This document shows positions 23,371-32,755 of a stretch of 64,000 nucleotides of DNA, in pieces. Source of the stretch: Verrucomicrobiota bacterium (lineage in GTDB: Bacteria > Verrucomicrobiota > Verrucomicrobiia > Verrucomicrobiales > DEV007). Each line of letters begins with the position of its first letter. Position 1 is the stretch's first letter. The stretch is taken from positions 1 to 64,000 of the forward strand of contig JAGWVU010000020.1 in NCBI GenBank assembly GCA_018970725.1, in the 5' to 3' direction. Under the pieces are notes generated by a model. It was not told the DNA's origin, did not search any database, and worked only from the letters and a program-made list of their open reading frames with translations. Both the position numbers and the translations under genes were made by a program.

Positions 23371-24966
23371 ATGACCCCCCTTCGCCCATCGCGGGTTTTT
23401 CTCGCGCTCCTCTGCTTCCTGACTGCGCCCGCCTTGGCCGCCCCACGGCCCAACATCCTGTTCATCTTCTCGGACGATCATGCGCAGAATGCCATTTCCG
23501 CCTACGGCTCCAAGGTCAACACCACGCCGAACCTCGATCGCCTCGCCTCCTCGGGAGCCCGCTTCCTGAACTCCTTCGTCACCAATTCCATCTGCACACC
23601 GAGCCGGGCCACCCTCCTCACGGGCCAATATTCCCACCTCAACGGAGTGCCCGTGTTCAATCGGTTCGACGGCTCCCGCGATCATGCGGCCAAACACCTC
23701 CAAGCCGCCGGATACCACACCGGAGTCATTGGGAAATGGCATCTCGGGAGTGATCCCACCGGATTCGACCGCTGGATCATCCTGCCCGGGCAGGGCAACT
23801 ATCAGGACCCGGCCTTCCTCGTGCCGGGCGGCAAACTGACCCTCAAGGGCCATTGCACGCCCCTCACCACCGATCTCGGCCTAGAATTCCTCCGGACCCG
23901 GCCCAAGGAAAAGCCCTTTTTCCTGATGCTCCACCACAAGGCGCCCCACCGCGAATGGCAACCGGATCCCGAAAGCGCCGCGCTCTTCGCAAACCGGGTC
24001 TTCCCGGAGCCTGACACGCTCTTCGACACCTACGCCACCCGTCCCGCCGCCCTGCCGGAAAACGAACAGACGGTGGCCCGGGACCTGACCCGCAAAGACC
24101 TCAAGCTCGTGCCCCCGGCCAGCGTCGAAGGCCCTGCCAAAGCCCAATGGCTCCGGGAAAAACCGACCGAAGTCGAGGTGGATGGCAAAACACTGACCGG
24201 CCGGGAACTGGTCCAATGGAAATACCAACGCTACCTGCGCGACTACCTCGCCTGCGTCCACGGGGTCGATACCAGCGTGGGCCAAATCCTCGACTTCCTC
24301 CAAACCGAAGGCCTCGCGGAGAACACCATCGTGATCTACTCCGCGGACAACGGCTGGTATCTCGGTGAACTCGGACTCTACGACAAACGATTCATGTATG
24401 AACCCGGCTTGCGCGTGCCCCTGCTGGCGAGCGGTCCGGGAATCAAGGGAGGGATCACGCCGCAGGCCTTTGTCGCCAACATCGATCTCGCGCCCACCTT
24501 CCTCGACCTCGCCGGACTTCCCATCCCCACCTCCATGCAAGGCCGCAGCCTCGCGCCCCTCTTGCGCGGCGAATCCCCGCCGGACTGGCGCCGGAGCGTC
24601 TACTATCGTTATTACCACAGTCCGGGGCATCACAACACCGCCGCCCACTACGGAGTCCGCACCGCCACGCACAAACTCATCCATTACTGGCAGAAGAACG
24701 CTTACGAACTCTTCGATCTCACCAAGGACCCCACCGAACAACACAACCTCCTCTTCGACCCCGCCGAAGCCGGTTCTCCCGCCGTGGCCGCCCTTTTCAC
24801 TTCCCTGAAAAGCGAAACCGCACGACTCCAGGCCGAGTTCATGGACGACGGCCGGTTCGCCGATCCCGCCACCTGGCCGGAGGGAGGTGTCGATGGCGGT
24901 TTCGAGAGCCGCACTCCGCTCGGGACGAAAACCGTGTCCGAGGCCGTGGCCGCCTCCGCGCCCTGA
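23371..24966 (+). CDS. Secreted arylsulfatase-type sulfatase
   Basis: The 531-residue protein has a signal peptide (VFLALLCFLTAPALAA) and a sulfatase fold. The formylglycine motif is CTPSRATLLTG (Cys 75), a Cys-type site that needs an activating enzyme not seen in this window. FIFSDDHAQN supplies metal ligands, IGKWHLG and MLHHKAPHREW follow, and YSADNGWYLGELGLYDK marks the second metal site. Many marine and soil Verrucomicrobiota use such enzymes to desulfate polysaccharides. The substrate cannot be told from sequence. Confidence 0.92.
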   Translation: MTPLRPSRVFLALLCFLTAPALAAPRPNILFIFSDDHAQNAISAYGSKVNTTPNLDRLASSGARFLNSFVTNSICTPSRATLLTGQYSHLNGVPVFNRFDGSRDHAAKHLQAAGYHTGVIGKWHLGSDPTGFDRWIILPGQGNYQDPAFLVPGGKLTLKGHCTPLTTDLGLEFLRTRPKEKPFFLMLHHKAPHREWQPDPESAALFANRVFPEPDTLFDTYATRPAALPENEQTVARDLTRKDLKLVPPASVEGPAKAQWLREKPTEVEVDGKTLTGRELVQWKYQRYLRDYLACVHGVDTSVGQILDFLQTEGLAENTIVIYSADNGWYLGELGLYDKRFMYEPGLRVPLLASGPGIKGGITPQAFVANIDLAPTFLDLAGLPIPTSMQGRSLAPLLRGESPPDWRRSVYYRYYHSPGHHNTAAHYGVRTATHKLIHYWQKNAYELFDLTKDPTEQHNLLFDPAEAGSPAVAALFTSLKSETARLQAEFMDDGRFADPATWPEGGVDGGFESRTPLGTKTVSEAVAASAP

Positions 24967-25028
24967 AGGCGCCGCATTTCCCAGATCCAGCGATATTCTC
25001 TGCTGCATCCCGGGAATTTGCGGATAAC

Positions 25029-26384
25029 ATGCACCCCATGTCCTCCGCAGGTGCAGACCCCGCATTGAATCCCGGCAGCCCCGTGACCGCCGAGACCCCG
25101 CCGGACTGGCGGTCGCTCTGGGCCATGCTGCTGCTCCAGGCGCAAACGGTTTTCAACACCAAGGTTGCCCAATTCACCCTGATTGGGCTGGCCGGTGTCC
25201 TCGCCGCGAACCTTTTGGAGGCGGACCCATCGGTCGCCGGGAGCCGGCGCTACACCACGCTGAAGAACGCGGAACAAGTCCTCTTTGCCATTTCTTCAGC
25301 CACCTTTCTTCTCATCGCCCCCCTCAGCGGTTGGGTCGCGGACCGGTTTTCCAAACGCTCGGTCCTCCTCGGCTGCCTCTGGACCCAAGCCATCGCTCTC
25401 GCCTGGATCGCCTCCTGCCTCTGCCTCCGCCAATTCTGGTTGGGGGTCGCCGGTTTCTGCCTCATCGAAGTCCAGGCCACCCTCGCCAACCCCGCCAAAT
25501 TCGGCATCTGCAAGGAACTCGTCGGCAGCAGCGCTCTGGGCCGCGCCGTGAGCCTCTTGCAAATGCTGATCGTCGTTTCCATCATCGCCGGCACCGTCGC
25601 CGGAGGCCAGGCCTTCGCCATCCTCAACCCGAAGGAGGGAGATTGGCAGGCGGCCATCCAGATCGTCTCCGTCCTCCTCGCCGCCACCGTGGTCCAGTTC
25701 GTCCTCGGCTTCCTCGTCCGGCGCACGCCCGTCCAGTCACGGGAACCGTTCCACCCCGGCCTCCTCTGCTGCCACTTCGAACGCGTCGCCGAGGTTCTCG
25801 GCCACCAGACGTTGCGCCATCCCGCCCTCGGCGCCGCTTACTTTTCCTTCGCCGCCCAAGTCACCTCTCTCGGCCTGATCCTCGTCGGCAAGGAAGTTTA
25901 CCCTCTGCCCGGGGAAGCCACCGCCAAGTCGGCCATCCTCGTCGGCCTCGTCGGCATCGGCAACGCCGTCGGCAGTCTCGTCGTCGCCCTGATCTGCCGG
26001 AAACGCATCGTCCTCGGCACCGTGGCCGTCGGCGGACTCGGCATGGCCGGCGGTCTGGCCGCCCTCGCGTTTCTCGACCTCGCCGCTTCCCCTCCGCCGC
26101 TCTACTTCGGCTCGGTCGGAGCCATCGGATTTTTCGCGGCCCTGTTCCTTGTTCCCCTCTATTCCTTCATTCAGGAAAAGGCCGAACCGGAACGCCGGGG
26201 CCGGATCACTTCCACCGTCAACATCATGAACTCCATGTCCGGCCTGGCCGGAATCGGATTTGTCGCCACCCTCGGTCTCCTCCGGCTGGATTCCGACGCC
26301 ATCTTCCTGATCCTCGGCACCATGACCCTCGTGAGCAGTTTCGCCATCATGGCCCTCCTGCGCCCCCTCTCCTCATCCTCATGA
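25029..26384 (+). CDS. MFS transporter, LplT-like (lysophospholipid transporter)
   Basis: The 451-residue protein has about 12 membrane segments. The MFS loop motif reads SGWVADRFSKRSVL, and GKEVYPLP and RRGRITSTVNIMNSMSGLAG recall LplT/Aas-type flippases, including the 'ARxxA..N' end. LplT moves lysophospholipids across the inner membrane for re-acylation by Aas. The following gene begins at the overlapping ATGA (26381-26384) and encodes a PlsC-type acyltransferase, which strongly supports this assignment. A second ATG lies 9 bp in. Confidence 0.88.
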   Translation: MHPMSSAGADPALNPGSPVTAETPPDWRSLWAMLLLQAQTVFNTKVAQFTLIGLAGVLAANLLEADPSVAGSRRYTTLKNAEQVLFAISSATFLLIAPLSGWVADRFSKRSVLLGCLWTQAIALAWIASCLCLRQFWLGVAGFCLIEVQATLANPAKFGICKELVGSSALGRAVSLLQMLIVVSIIAGTVAGGQAFAILNPKEGDWQAAIQIVSVLLAATVVQFVLGFLVRRTPVQSREPFHPGLLCCHFERVAEVLGHQTLRHPALGAAYFSFAAQVTSLGLILVGKEVYPLPGEATAKSAILVGLVGIGNAVGSLVVALICRKRIVLGTVAVGGLGMAGGLAALAFLDLAASPPPLYFGSVGAIGFFAALFLVPLYSFIQEKAEPERRGRITSTVNIMNSMSGLAGIGFVATLGLLRLDSDAIFLILGTMTLVSSFAIMALLRPLSSSS

Positions 26385-28222
26385 ACGGCAAATCCCTGGC
26401 CCGCGTTCTCGCCCGCGCCTTCGTCGCCGGCGTGGTCCGGCTGATTTACCGGGTCCGCGCTCTCAACACCGCGAACGTCCCGGCGGAAGGCGGCGTCCTC
26501 ATGGTGAGCAACCACGTGACCTATGTGGATGCCTTCATGATCAGCCTCGCCTGCCCGCGCCCCGTCCGGTTCGTGATCATCGATCACTTCCTCAAGGTCA
26601 AGGTCTTCGCCTGGTTTCTCCGCCTCTTCGATGCCGTGCCCATTTCCCCGACCCGGGCCAAGGAAGCGATCCGCACCGCCGCCGATGCCGTCAAGGAAGG
26701 GTCCGTGGTCTGCATTTTCCCGGAGGGCCAGCTGACGCGCACCGGTATGCTGACGGAGTTGAAGAAAGGCTTCGAACTCATCGCCAGACTTGCCGAATGC
26801 CCCGTCCTGCCGGTCTACATGGACTCCCTCTGGGGTTCCATCTTCTCCTTTGAACGCTTCCGCTATTTCAACAAAAAGCCCAAGCAGTTCCCCTACCCGG
26901 TGACCGTCAATTTCGGACCGGTGATCCCGATGGAAAACGTGGCCGGTGATTCCGTGCGGGCCGCCATCCTCGATCTCTCGGTGGATGCCTTGGCCGCGCG
27001 CGACAACTTCCGGCACTCCCTCGGCTCCTCCCTCCTCCGCTCCCTGCGCCGTGGCGGCTCCAAGGATCAATTCGTCGACCTGGGGCGCCAGGTCCGCGCC
27101 TTCAGCGCCCGCCAGCTCGGCACCCTCGCCTTCGCCCTCGCGAGACTCTGGCGGGACCACTGGCCCGAGGAAGGCTCGCGGCGCGTCGGCCTGTTGCTGC
27201 CGACCGGCACCATGTCCACCCTGTTCCACGCGGCCATCGTGCTGGCGGGCCGGGTTCCGGTTTGCCTGCCGCTCCGCCTTTTGGAAATGCCTCCGGCGGA
27301 ACGCGATGCCCTGCTGGCCGGTCTGGGCATCACCCGGATCGTCTCCTCGAGACCGCTCTTTTCCCGCAACGAGTTCCCGCGGGATGGCGTCGATTTCCGG
27401 GAAGCCCTGGCCCGGATCGACCCGGCGCGCCAACTCGGGGCCAGAGTCCTTTTCCGGGCCCTTCCGGTCCGCACACTCGAGGCCATGCTGCAACTCGGAG
27501 GCGGGGATCTTGAGTCCGAGGCGGCGGCCTATCTGACCGACAGCTTTCATCTGGTGAGCCGGAGTCACCGGGGGATCATCGCCACCGTGGAACAGATCGA
27601 CAGCGCCCTGGTCGTCCTTCCGAAGGACAAAATCCTTGTGCAGTCCCCCTTCCACACGCCGGCGGCCCAGGTCTTCGGACTCTGGCATCCGTTGCTCGAG
27701 GGAAGCCGCGCCCTTTACCGGACCCCGGCCGCGATGAACGTGGAACTTCCCCTCGTCCTCCGGGATCAGTCCCCCGGGCTCGTCCTCATCGATCCGGCCA
27801 TGCAACTGGAACTGGCCCGGCTCCAACCCCTGCCCCCGTCCAACGTCCGGGTCTGGCTCGATTTCAGTGAATCGGCCCTGGCCCCGGAAATCGCCGCACA
27901 ACTCGGCGAGGAAGGCGGAGCCTACTGCCACGGGTTGGCTCCGGAACCGCTCGGCCTCATCGTCTCCATGAACACGAACGACCCGAACGCGATGATCCCG
28001 CAGCATCAACCGCAGTTCGGAAACCGCCGGGGCTCCCTCGGCAAGATCCTGCCGGGATTCTCCCCCCGTCTCGTGATCTCGGGAGAGGCCACCTCGCTCT
28101 TCGGCCAGGGAGCCCTCGAGATCCGTGGCGGCCCGCTGTCCCCCGGCTGGCACCCCGCCGGCTTGTCCGGTAGCTTTGACCGCGAGGGCTTCTTCAACCC
28201 CGCCCCCCGTCCGGACGCCTGA
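26381..28222 (+). CDS. Aas-like fusion: PlsC acyltransferase plus degenerate acyl-ACP synthetase domain
   Basis: The 613-residue protein has an active-looking PlsC domain (about 1-205): NHVTYVD (HxxxxD, His45/Asp50) and FPEGQLTRTG. Residues about 230-600 follow the layout of the adenylating acyl-ACP synthetase of Aas, including LLLPTGTMSTLFHAAIVLAG and the GKILPGFSPRLV block. However, the P-loop (normally TSGSxGxPKG) reads AYLTDSFHLVSRSHRG (383-398), and the C-terminal subdomain with the catalytic Lys is absent. Adenylation is therefore unlikely. I infer lysophospholipid or 1-acylglycerol-3-phosphate acylation, with the tail as regulator or acyl-ACP binder. It overlaps the MFS gene by 4 bp. 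Confidence 0.85.
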   Translation: MNGKSLARVLARAFVAGVVRLIYRVRALNTANVPAEGGVLMVSNHVTYVDAFMISLACPRPVRFVIIDHFLKVKVFAWFLRLFDAVPISPTRAKEAIRTAADAVKEGSVVCIFPEGQLTRTGMLTELKKGFELIARLAECPVLPVYMDSLWGSIFSFERFRYFNKKPKQFPYPVTVNFGPVIPMENVAGDSVRAAILDLSVDALAARDNFRHSLGSSLLRSLRRGGSKDQFVDLGRQVRAFSARQLGTLAFALARLWRDHWPEEGSRRVGLLLPTGTMSTLFHAAIVLAGRVPVCLPLRLLEMPPAERDALLAGLGITRIVSSRPLFSRNEFPRDGVDFREALARIDPARQLGARVLFRALPVRTLEAMLQLGGGDLESEAAAYLTDSFHLVSRSHRGIIATVEQIDSALVVLPKDKILVQSPFHTPAAQVFGLWHPLLEGSRALYRTPAAMNVELPLVLRDQSPGLVLIDPAMQLELARLQPLPPSNVRVWLDFSESALAPEIAAQLGEEGGAYCHGLAPEPLGLIVSMNTNDPNAMIPQHQPQFGNRRGSLGKILPGFSPRLVISGEATSLFGQGALEIRGGPLSPGWHPAGLSGSFDREGFFNPAPRPDA

Positions 28223-28230
28223 AACGGCTC

Positions 28231-28416
28231 TCAGTCTTCCAAGCTCCGGCCCTCCGCCCAAACCTCGCCGTCTTCATCCTCCCGGAACGAGATGATGAGC
28301 GGACGGCAGCAGACTTCGCAGTCGTAATCCACCTCGGCCGGCAGTTCCCCGTAACCCGGCAAGCAGACCTCGAACATTTCGAAACAACTCGGACAAGTAA
28401 CCTCTCCGAACTCCAT
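28231..28416 (-). CDS. CPXCG-motif cysteine-rich mini-protein
   Basis: This 61-residue protein has CPSC near the N-terminus and CEVC-CRP in the middle, the pattern of the CPXCG zinc-ribbon family, followed by an acidic tail (REDEDGEVWAEG). The function is unknown; such proteins often sit next to translation or RNA genes. It is convergent with the acyltransferase gene (8 bp) and divergent from the methyltransferase gene (23 bp). Confidence 0.8.
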   Translation of the reverse strand: MEFGEVTCPSCFEMFEVCLPGYGELPAEVDYDCEVCCRPLIISFREDEDGEVWAEGRSLED

Positions 28417-28439
28417 GACGGCACCCTCACCGGGAATCC

Positions 28440-29711
28440 ATGGACAATCAAGTTTTCATCAACCCTGCCTCCATGCCCCGCCCTCCGAAACGATTCCTCG
28501 CCGAACCCTTCGCCTATCACCAGCAGATCGAGGTCCGCATCGACAACCTCACCAACCTCGGCCTCGGGGTTGGCAGGGTGGATGGATGGGTCGTCATGAT
28601 CCCGTTTGCCTTGCCCGGGGAACGGGTCCGCGCGAGCGTCTACCACAATCACAAAAACTACAGCGAGGCGGACCTCGTCGAAGTCCTTGAGCCCTCCCCG
28701 GACCGGATCGCCCCGCGTTGCCCCCTGTTCGCCACCTGCGGCGGTTGCCAATACCAGAACCTCGCCTACGAACGGCAGCTCGAATGGAAACGCGAGCAGG
28801 TCGCCTCCCTGCTGCAACGCCTCGCCGGCATCCAGGACGCCACCGTGGATCCCGTGATCCCCTCCCCGCTCCGTTACGGATACCGTTCCAAAATCACCCC
28901 CCATTTCCAGCAACCGCGCGACGGCCGGATCGGCCCCATCGGCTTCCTTCAGGCCGGGCAACGTTTCAAGTTGGTCGATGTCCCGCAATGCCCCATCGCC
29001 TCCGAACCGCTCAACCGCGCCCTCACCAACATCCGTGCCGAGGTCCACGCCAAAACCGAAACCTTCCGGCGCGGGGCCACCCTGCTGCTCCGGGAATCCC
29101 TGGGAGGGGAGGTCCTCACCGGTTCCGAGGAAATCTGTGAACAAGAGGTCGGCCCCATCCGCTTCCGCTTTCCCGCCGGCGGCTTCTTCCAAACCAACCC
29201 CTCCATCCTCCCCGCCTTTGTCGATCACGTCCGCTCCGAGGCCGTCCGCTCCGGAGCGCGTTTCCTCGTGGACGCCTACTGCGGCAGCGGTCTCTTCGCC
29301 CTCTGCTGCGCCAGCGGTTTCGAACGGGTCGCCGGGATCGAGGTCAACGAGGGCTCCCTCCTCCGGGCCCGGGAAAACGCCGCCGCCAACCACATCCACC
29401 ACGCCTCCTTCCTCGTCGGCAGCGCCGAGGCCATCTTCGCCCAAATCGATTTCCCGCCGGCCGCCACCGCCGTCGTCATCGATCCCCCGCGCAAGGGTTG
29501 CAGCCCGGAATTCCTCGAACAACTCTTCGCCTTCGGCCCGGGATCCGTGGTCTACGTCTCCTGTGATCCCGCCACCCAGATGCGCGACCTCGCCGCCTTC
29601 CGGGAACACGGTTACACCCTGACCCGGGTACAACCCTTCGATCTCTTTCCCCAGACCAGACACCTCGAGTGCGTCGTCACCCTGGTCAAGGCGGGCGCGG
29701 CCCATCCCTGA
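28440..29711 (+). CDS. TrmA/RumA-family RNA m5U methyltransferase
   Basis: The 423-residue protein methylates uridine C5 in rRNA or tRNA with SAM. A TRAM domain (about 28-85) is followed by an iron-sulfur site (CPLFATCGGCQY with a later CPIA), a Rossmann core (VDAYCGSGLFAL), DPPRKG and the catalytic Cys in VYVSCDPAT. The four-Cys cluster suggests the RlmD/RlmC type rather than TrmA. Alternative ATG at 28473. It is followed 68 bp later by the LamG gene. Confidence 0.92.
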   Translation: MDNQVFINPASMPRPPKRFLAEPFAYHQQIEVRIDNLTNLGLGVGRVDGWVVMIPFALPGERVRASVYHNHKNYSEADLVEVLEPSPDRIAPRCPLFATCGGCQYQNLAYERQLEWKREQVASLLQRLAGIQDATVDPVIPSPLRYGYRSKITPHFQQPRDGRIGPIGFLQAGQRFKLVDVPQCPIASEPLNRALTNIRAEVHAKTETFRRGATLLLRESLGGEVLTGSEEICEQEVGPIRFRFPAGGFFQTNPSILPAFVDHVRSEAVRSGARFLVDAYCGSGLFALCCASGFERVAGIEVNEGSLLRARENAAANHIHHASFLVGSAEAIFAQIDFPPAATAVVIDPPRKGCSPEFLEQLFAFGPGSVVYVSCDPATQMRDLAAFREHGYTLTRVQPFDLFPQTRHLECVVTLVKAGAAHP

Positions 29712-29779
29712 ACCCGCCCCGGTCCTCTTTCATCTTGCATTGCCACGGTCCGGACAGGAGCATCACGAACTGCGCTTCC

Positions 29780-32755
29780 ATGCTCCCGATCCGTATCATT
29801 CTCTGCCTCATTCTCCTTCCCGCGCCGGTCCGGGGGCAGGCTGCCCGGTCCCCGTTGGCTTCCTGCATGCCACGGGCGGCCGATCACACCCTGATGTTCT
29901 GGGAGGATGGCTTTCCCGGGCATACGCCTTCCGCCCCCTGGCACCGCGTCATCCGCACCGGACACTACGCCATGGTGCTGGACACCGACACCCTGCGGAT
30001 CCCGCACCTCGGCCCCCTCGGGCCCGGCGGCGGTTACCTCGCGTCCGCCCTCGAGCCGGATCCGGCCTGGAAATCGCTCCCCGGCACGGACCTCGATCTC
30101 CGGATCACGGCGGAGGGCAAGACCTGGCGTTGCGTTTCCGGCGGGCCATGGACCCGGTTCGCCGGTCCCCGGATCGTCGAGTCCGGCCGCTTCCTGCAAC
30201 GCGGTGATGTCACCGGCCTGCGCTTCCGGTCGGACGATGGCGCGGAACTCAACACCGAGGCCCGCCTCGAGACCGTGGCCTGGCCGGACCGGCTCGGCTT
30301 GATCCTCGCGGCGCGCCCGGGCCTCCGGCCGATTCCTCCGGGAGAACCCTGCTTCGGCCACGAGGGCGGCGGCTTCGGTCTGGACGGGACCAACCACTTC
30401 GAAGTGCCTCACGCGCCGGAATGGGACCGGGAAACCTTCACCCTGGAACTCCAGGTCTATGTTCCCACGGACTTCCAGCCCCCGGCGAAAACCTTTCCCT
30501 GGCTGGTCTGCAAAAACCGCCATGAAGAGGCGGAGGGAAACTACGGGATCGTCCTCCTCAACGGCAAAGCACAGGGACGTCTCAACATCGGCGGCGGCAG
30601 GGAGAACGCCTTCACCGCGGATGCCGCCACCCCGCTCCGGACCGAGGCCTGGAATCATCTCGCCATCAGTTATGATGGCCGTGTTTTCCGGTTATACCAA
30701 AACGGCGCGCTTGCCGCGGAACGATCCATCGGCCGCCCGCGCGTCCCCGGCCGCGCCGGACTCTCCTTCGGCCGCCGTCAGGACAACTTCGGGGACGGTT
30801 ATCATTTCCGCGGCGTGATCGACGACATCCGCCTCCATGACCACGCCCTGACCGCGGAGGAATGGAAGGCCCCGGCCCGCCCGGTGCCCTTGCGCGAGTT
30901 CCGCTTTTCCCCGTCCGGGCAGGCCAGCCCCGTGCAACCCCGGGAAGTTTGGCGGGATGTCAGGCTGCACCTCGGCCTTCCCGCGCTCTCCCTCACTTCC
31001 GAAACCTCCGCTTCGGGCCCGTCCTGGGCCGAGACGGGACTCTGTTTCGACCCCGCCACCTCCCGGCCTGACACCACCCCGGTCAGGGTCGAGGCTTCCG
31101 GCCATCCGGTCGATCACGACGCCCGCCGCGCCTGGCACCGCATCCAACTGGATGGGGTCGTTCCCACCGGCAAGGAAAACGATGCCATCGAGCGGGTCCG
31201 TCTTCTCCTGACCAATCCCTCACCCGGGCCACAAACGGCCAGGCTGCTTTTTGAAAAGAGCGCGAGCGGGTTCAAGCACCGCTTCGGCGCACCGGTCACC
31301 GGGATCTCCGCGATCCTGCGGACCCCTGACGGCTATCCCTCCGGGATCCCGGTGCAACTCAGCAAAAACTGGCACAACCGCCCGGAAGGGGGCGTCCATT
31401 CGGGACAATGGTTCCACGGGTTTTCCCAGGTCCGCCTGCCCCCGTCATCGGACCTCGAATTGGAACTCGTCATCGTCTACGGTCATTGGGGAGGCCTGCC
31501 CGCCGCCTCACACGCCCAGCTCTGTCTCATCGGTTGGGGCAGCAACCAGCTTTGGGACCAGAGCGCCTTGGGTGCGTGGGGGGAAAGCATCTGTTATGAA
31601 CCTGACCAAGTGCAAGCTGCCTGCAGCATTCTCGACGTCCGGCCTGTCATGGTCTCCGGCATGTCGAAAAACAGCCGCTGGAGCTGGACCCACAACGTGG
31701 GCGGGGGCGATTTTTTCCGGTTCTTCGATCCCCCGGGCACCCGCGTCTTCCCCTCCGCCATGCGAACCGCTTACCTCCGTCAGGGGCCCTGCCTCACCGA
31801 AGTCACCTATGCCGGGCGGACCGGCCCCGGTCTGCGTCATCACGCCACCGCAAGCCTTGCCCGCACCCATGACCTCGTGCGCGCCACCTATCACCTCCGC
31901 CTCGATGCGAGCCGGGCCGTGCCCTTCTCCCGCCTCGTCCTCTTTCAAGTGGGAGCGGACTCTTACCTTTACACCGCGGAACGCAAGTTCGCCCTCGGAA
32001 ACGAAACCGGGCTGCTCCGGGAATGGGACGCCGCTTGGGTCGGGAACGGCCACCCCGGCGCTCCGGTGGAAGCCACGGGAGACACCCCCTGGATTTCCCT
32101 CCACCAAGGCACACGGCGGAACGGGACGCCCCCCGAAGGAGCTTGGGCCAACCGCGGTCTCGTGATCCGCCAGTGGAAGGCCCGTCTCGGCGGCCGGACC
32201 GCGTCTCCCTGGATCGCCGAACACGAATCCAAGGCCCACGGCACGCCCGGTTCCACCATCGATCTCCTCCCTCCACCCGGCCTGAACCGTCTTGAACCCG
32301 GGGATTTCGTGGACGCCACCCTCGAATTTCTCGTCGTCCCCCAAAACGCCGCGGACTACTTTGGGCCCGACCCCGCCCTGCGCGCGGCGCTCGCCAAAGA
32401 CGGCAACACCTGGCGGCTCATCCAACGCGAGGCCTCGGACAATCACCGGATGGTCACCGTCACCGAGGGCACCGAAGAGCATCGTTACCCCGACATCCGC
32501 ATCGCGACCGATCACGACCGGGCCCGGTTCACCGTCACCGGGGGCCTCGGTTACGTCCCGGTCACCTTCTCCGGACTGTCGTCTCCTTCTGCCCACCGCC
32601 TCAGCGTCGATGGCATCACAATCGACCAATCCGTCCACGGCCGGGACTTCTGGCAGTGCGACCATGATCCCGCCTCCAACACCTGGAGCCTCTCCTACAA
32701 TCTCCCCTTCCCCCCGGGCCGAACCCACGACGTCCAGCTTTCACCCGCCCCATGA
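29780..32755 (+). CDS. Large secreted LamG-domain protein
   Basis: The 991-residue protein has a signal peptide ([20 protein letters not shown]) and a LamG/concanavalin-like domain at about 195-370: [39 protein letters not shown] and [20 protein letters not shown]. The remaining 600 residues are beta-rich and unrecognised; they have the size and aromatic content of a polysaccharide-processing or carbohydrate-binding region. I would not name an enzyme. Its TGA overlaps the glpK ATG (ATGA, 32752-32755), so both are translated from one message. Confidence 0.8.
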   Translation: MLPIRIILCLILLPAPVRGQAARSPLASCMPRAADHTLMFWEDGFPGHTPSAPWHRVIRTGHYAMVLDTDTLRIPHLGPLGPGGGYLASALEPDPAWKSLPGTDLDLRITAEGKTWRCVSGGPWTRFAGPRIVESGRFLQRGDVTGLRFRSDDGAELNTEARLETVAWPDRLGLILAARPGLRPIPPGEPCFGHEGGGFGLDGTNHFEVPHAPEWDRETFTLELQVYVPTDFQPPAKTFPWLVCKNRHEEAEGNYGIVLLNGKAQGRLNIGGGRENAFTADAATPLRTEAWNHLAISYDGRVFRLYQNGALAAERSIGRPRVPGRAGLSFGRRQDNFGDGYHFRGVIDDIRLHDHALTAEEWKAPARPVPLREFRFSPSGQASPVQPREVWRDVRLHLGLPALSLTSETSASGPSWAETGLCFDPATSRPDTTPVRVEASGHPVDHDARRAWHRIQLDGVVPTGKENDAIERVRLLLTNPSPGPQTARLLFEKSASGFKHRFGAPVTGISAILRTPDGYPSGIPVQLSKNWHNRPEGGVHSGQWFHGFSQVRLPPSSDLELELVIVYGHWGGLPAASHAQLCLIGWGSNQLWDQSALGAWGESICYEPDQVQAACSILDVRPVMVSGMSKNSRWSWTHNVGGGDFFRFFDPPGTRVFPSAMRTAYLRQGPCLTEVTYAGRTGPGLRHHATASLARTHDLVRATYHLRLDASRAVPFSRLVLFQVGADSYLYTAERKFALGNETGLLREWDAAWVGNGHPGAPVEATGDTPWISLHQGTRRNGTPPEGAWANRGLVIRQWKARLGGRTASPWIAEHESKAHGTPGSTIDLLPPPGLNRLEPGDFVDATLEFLVVPQNAADYFGPDPALRAALAKDGNTWRLIQREASDNHRMVTVTEGTEEHRYPDIRIATDHDRARFTVTGGLGYVPVTFSGLSSPSAHRLSVDGITIDQSVHGRDFWQCDHDPASNTWSLSYNLPFPPGRTHDVQLSPAP

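Noticed and set aside
25331-26380. Long upstream extension of the acyltransferase frame
   Set aside because: This part is the shifted frame of the MFS gene, rich in Arg and Pro. The acyltransferase starts at the ATG at 26381.
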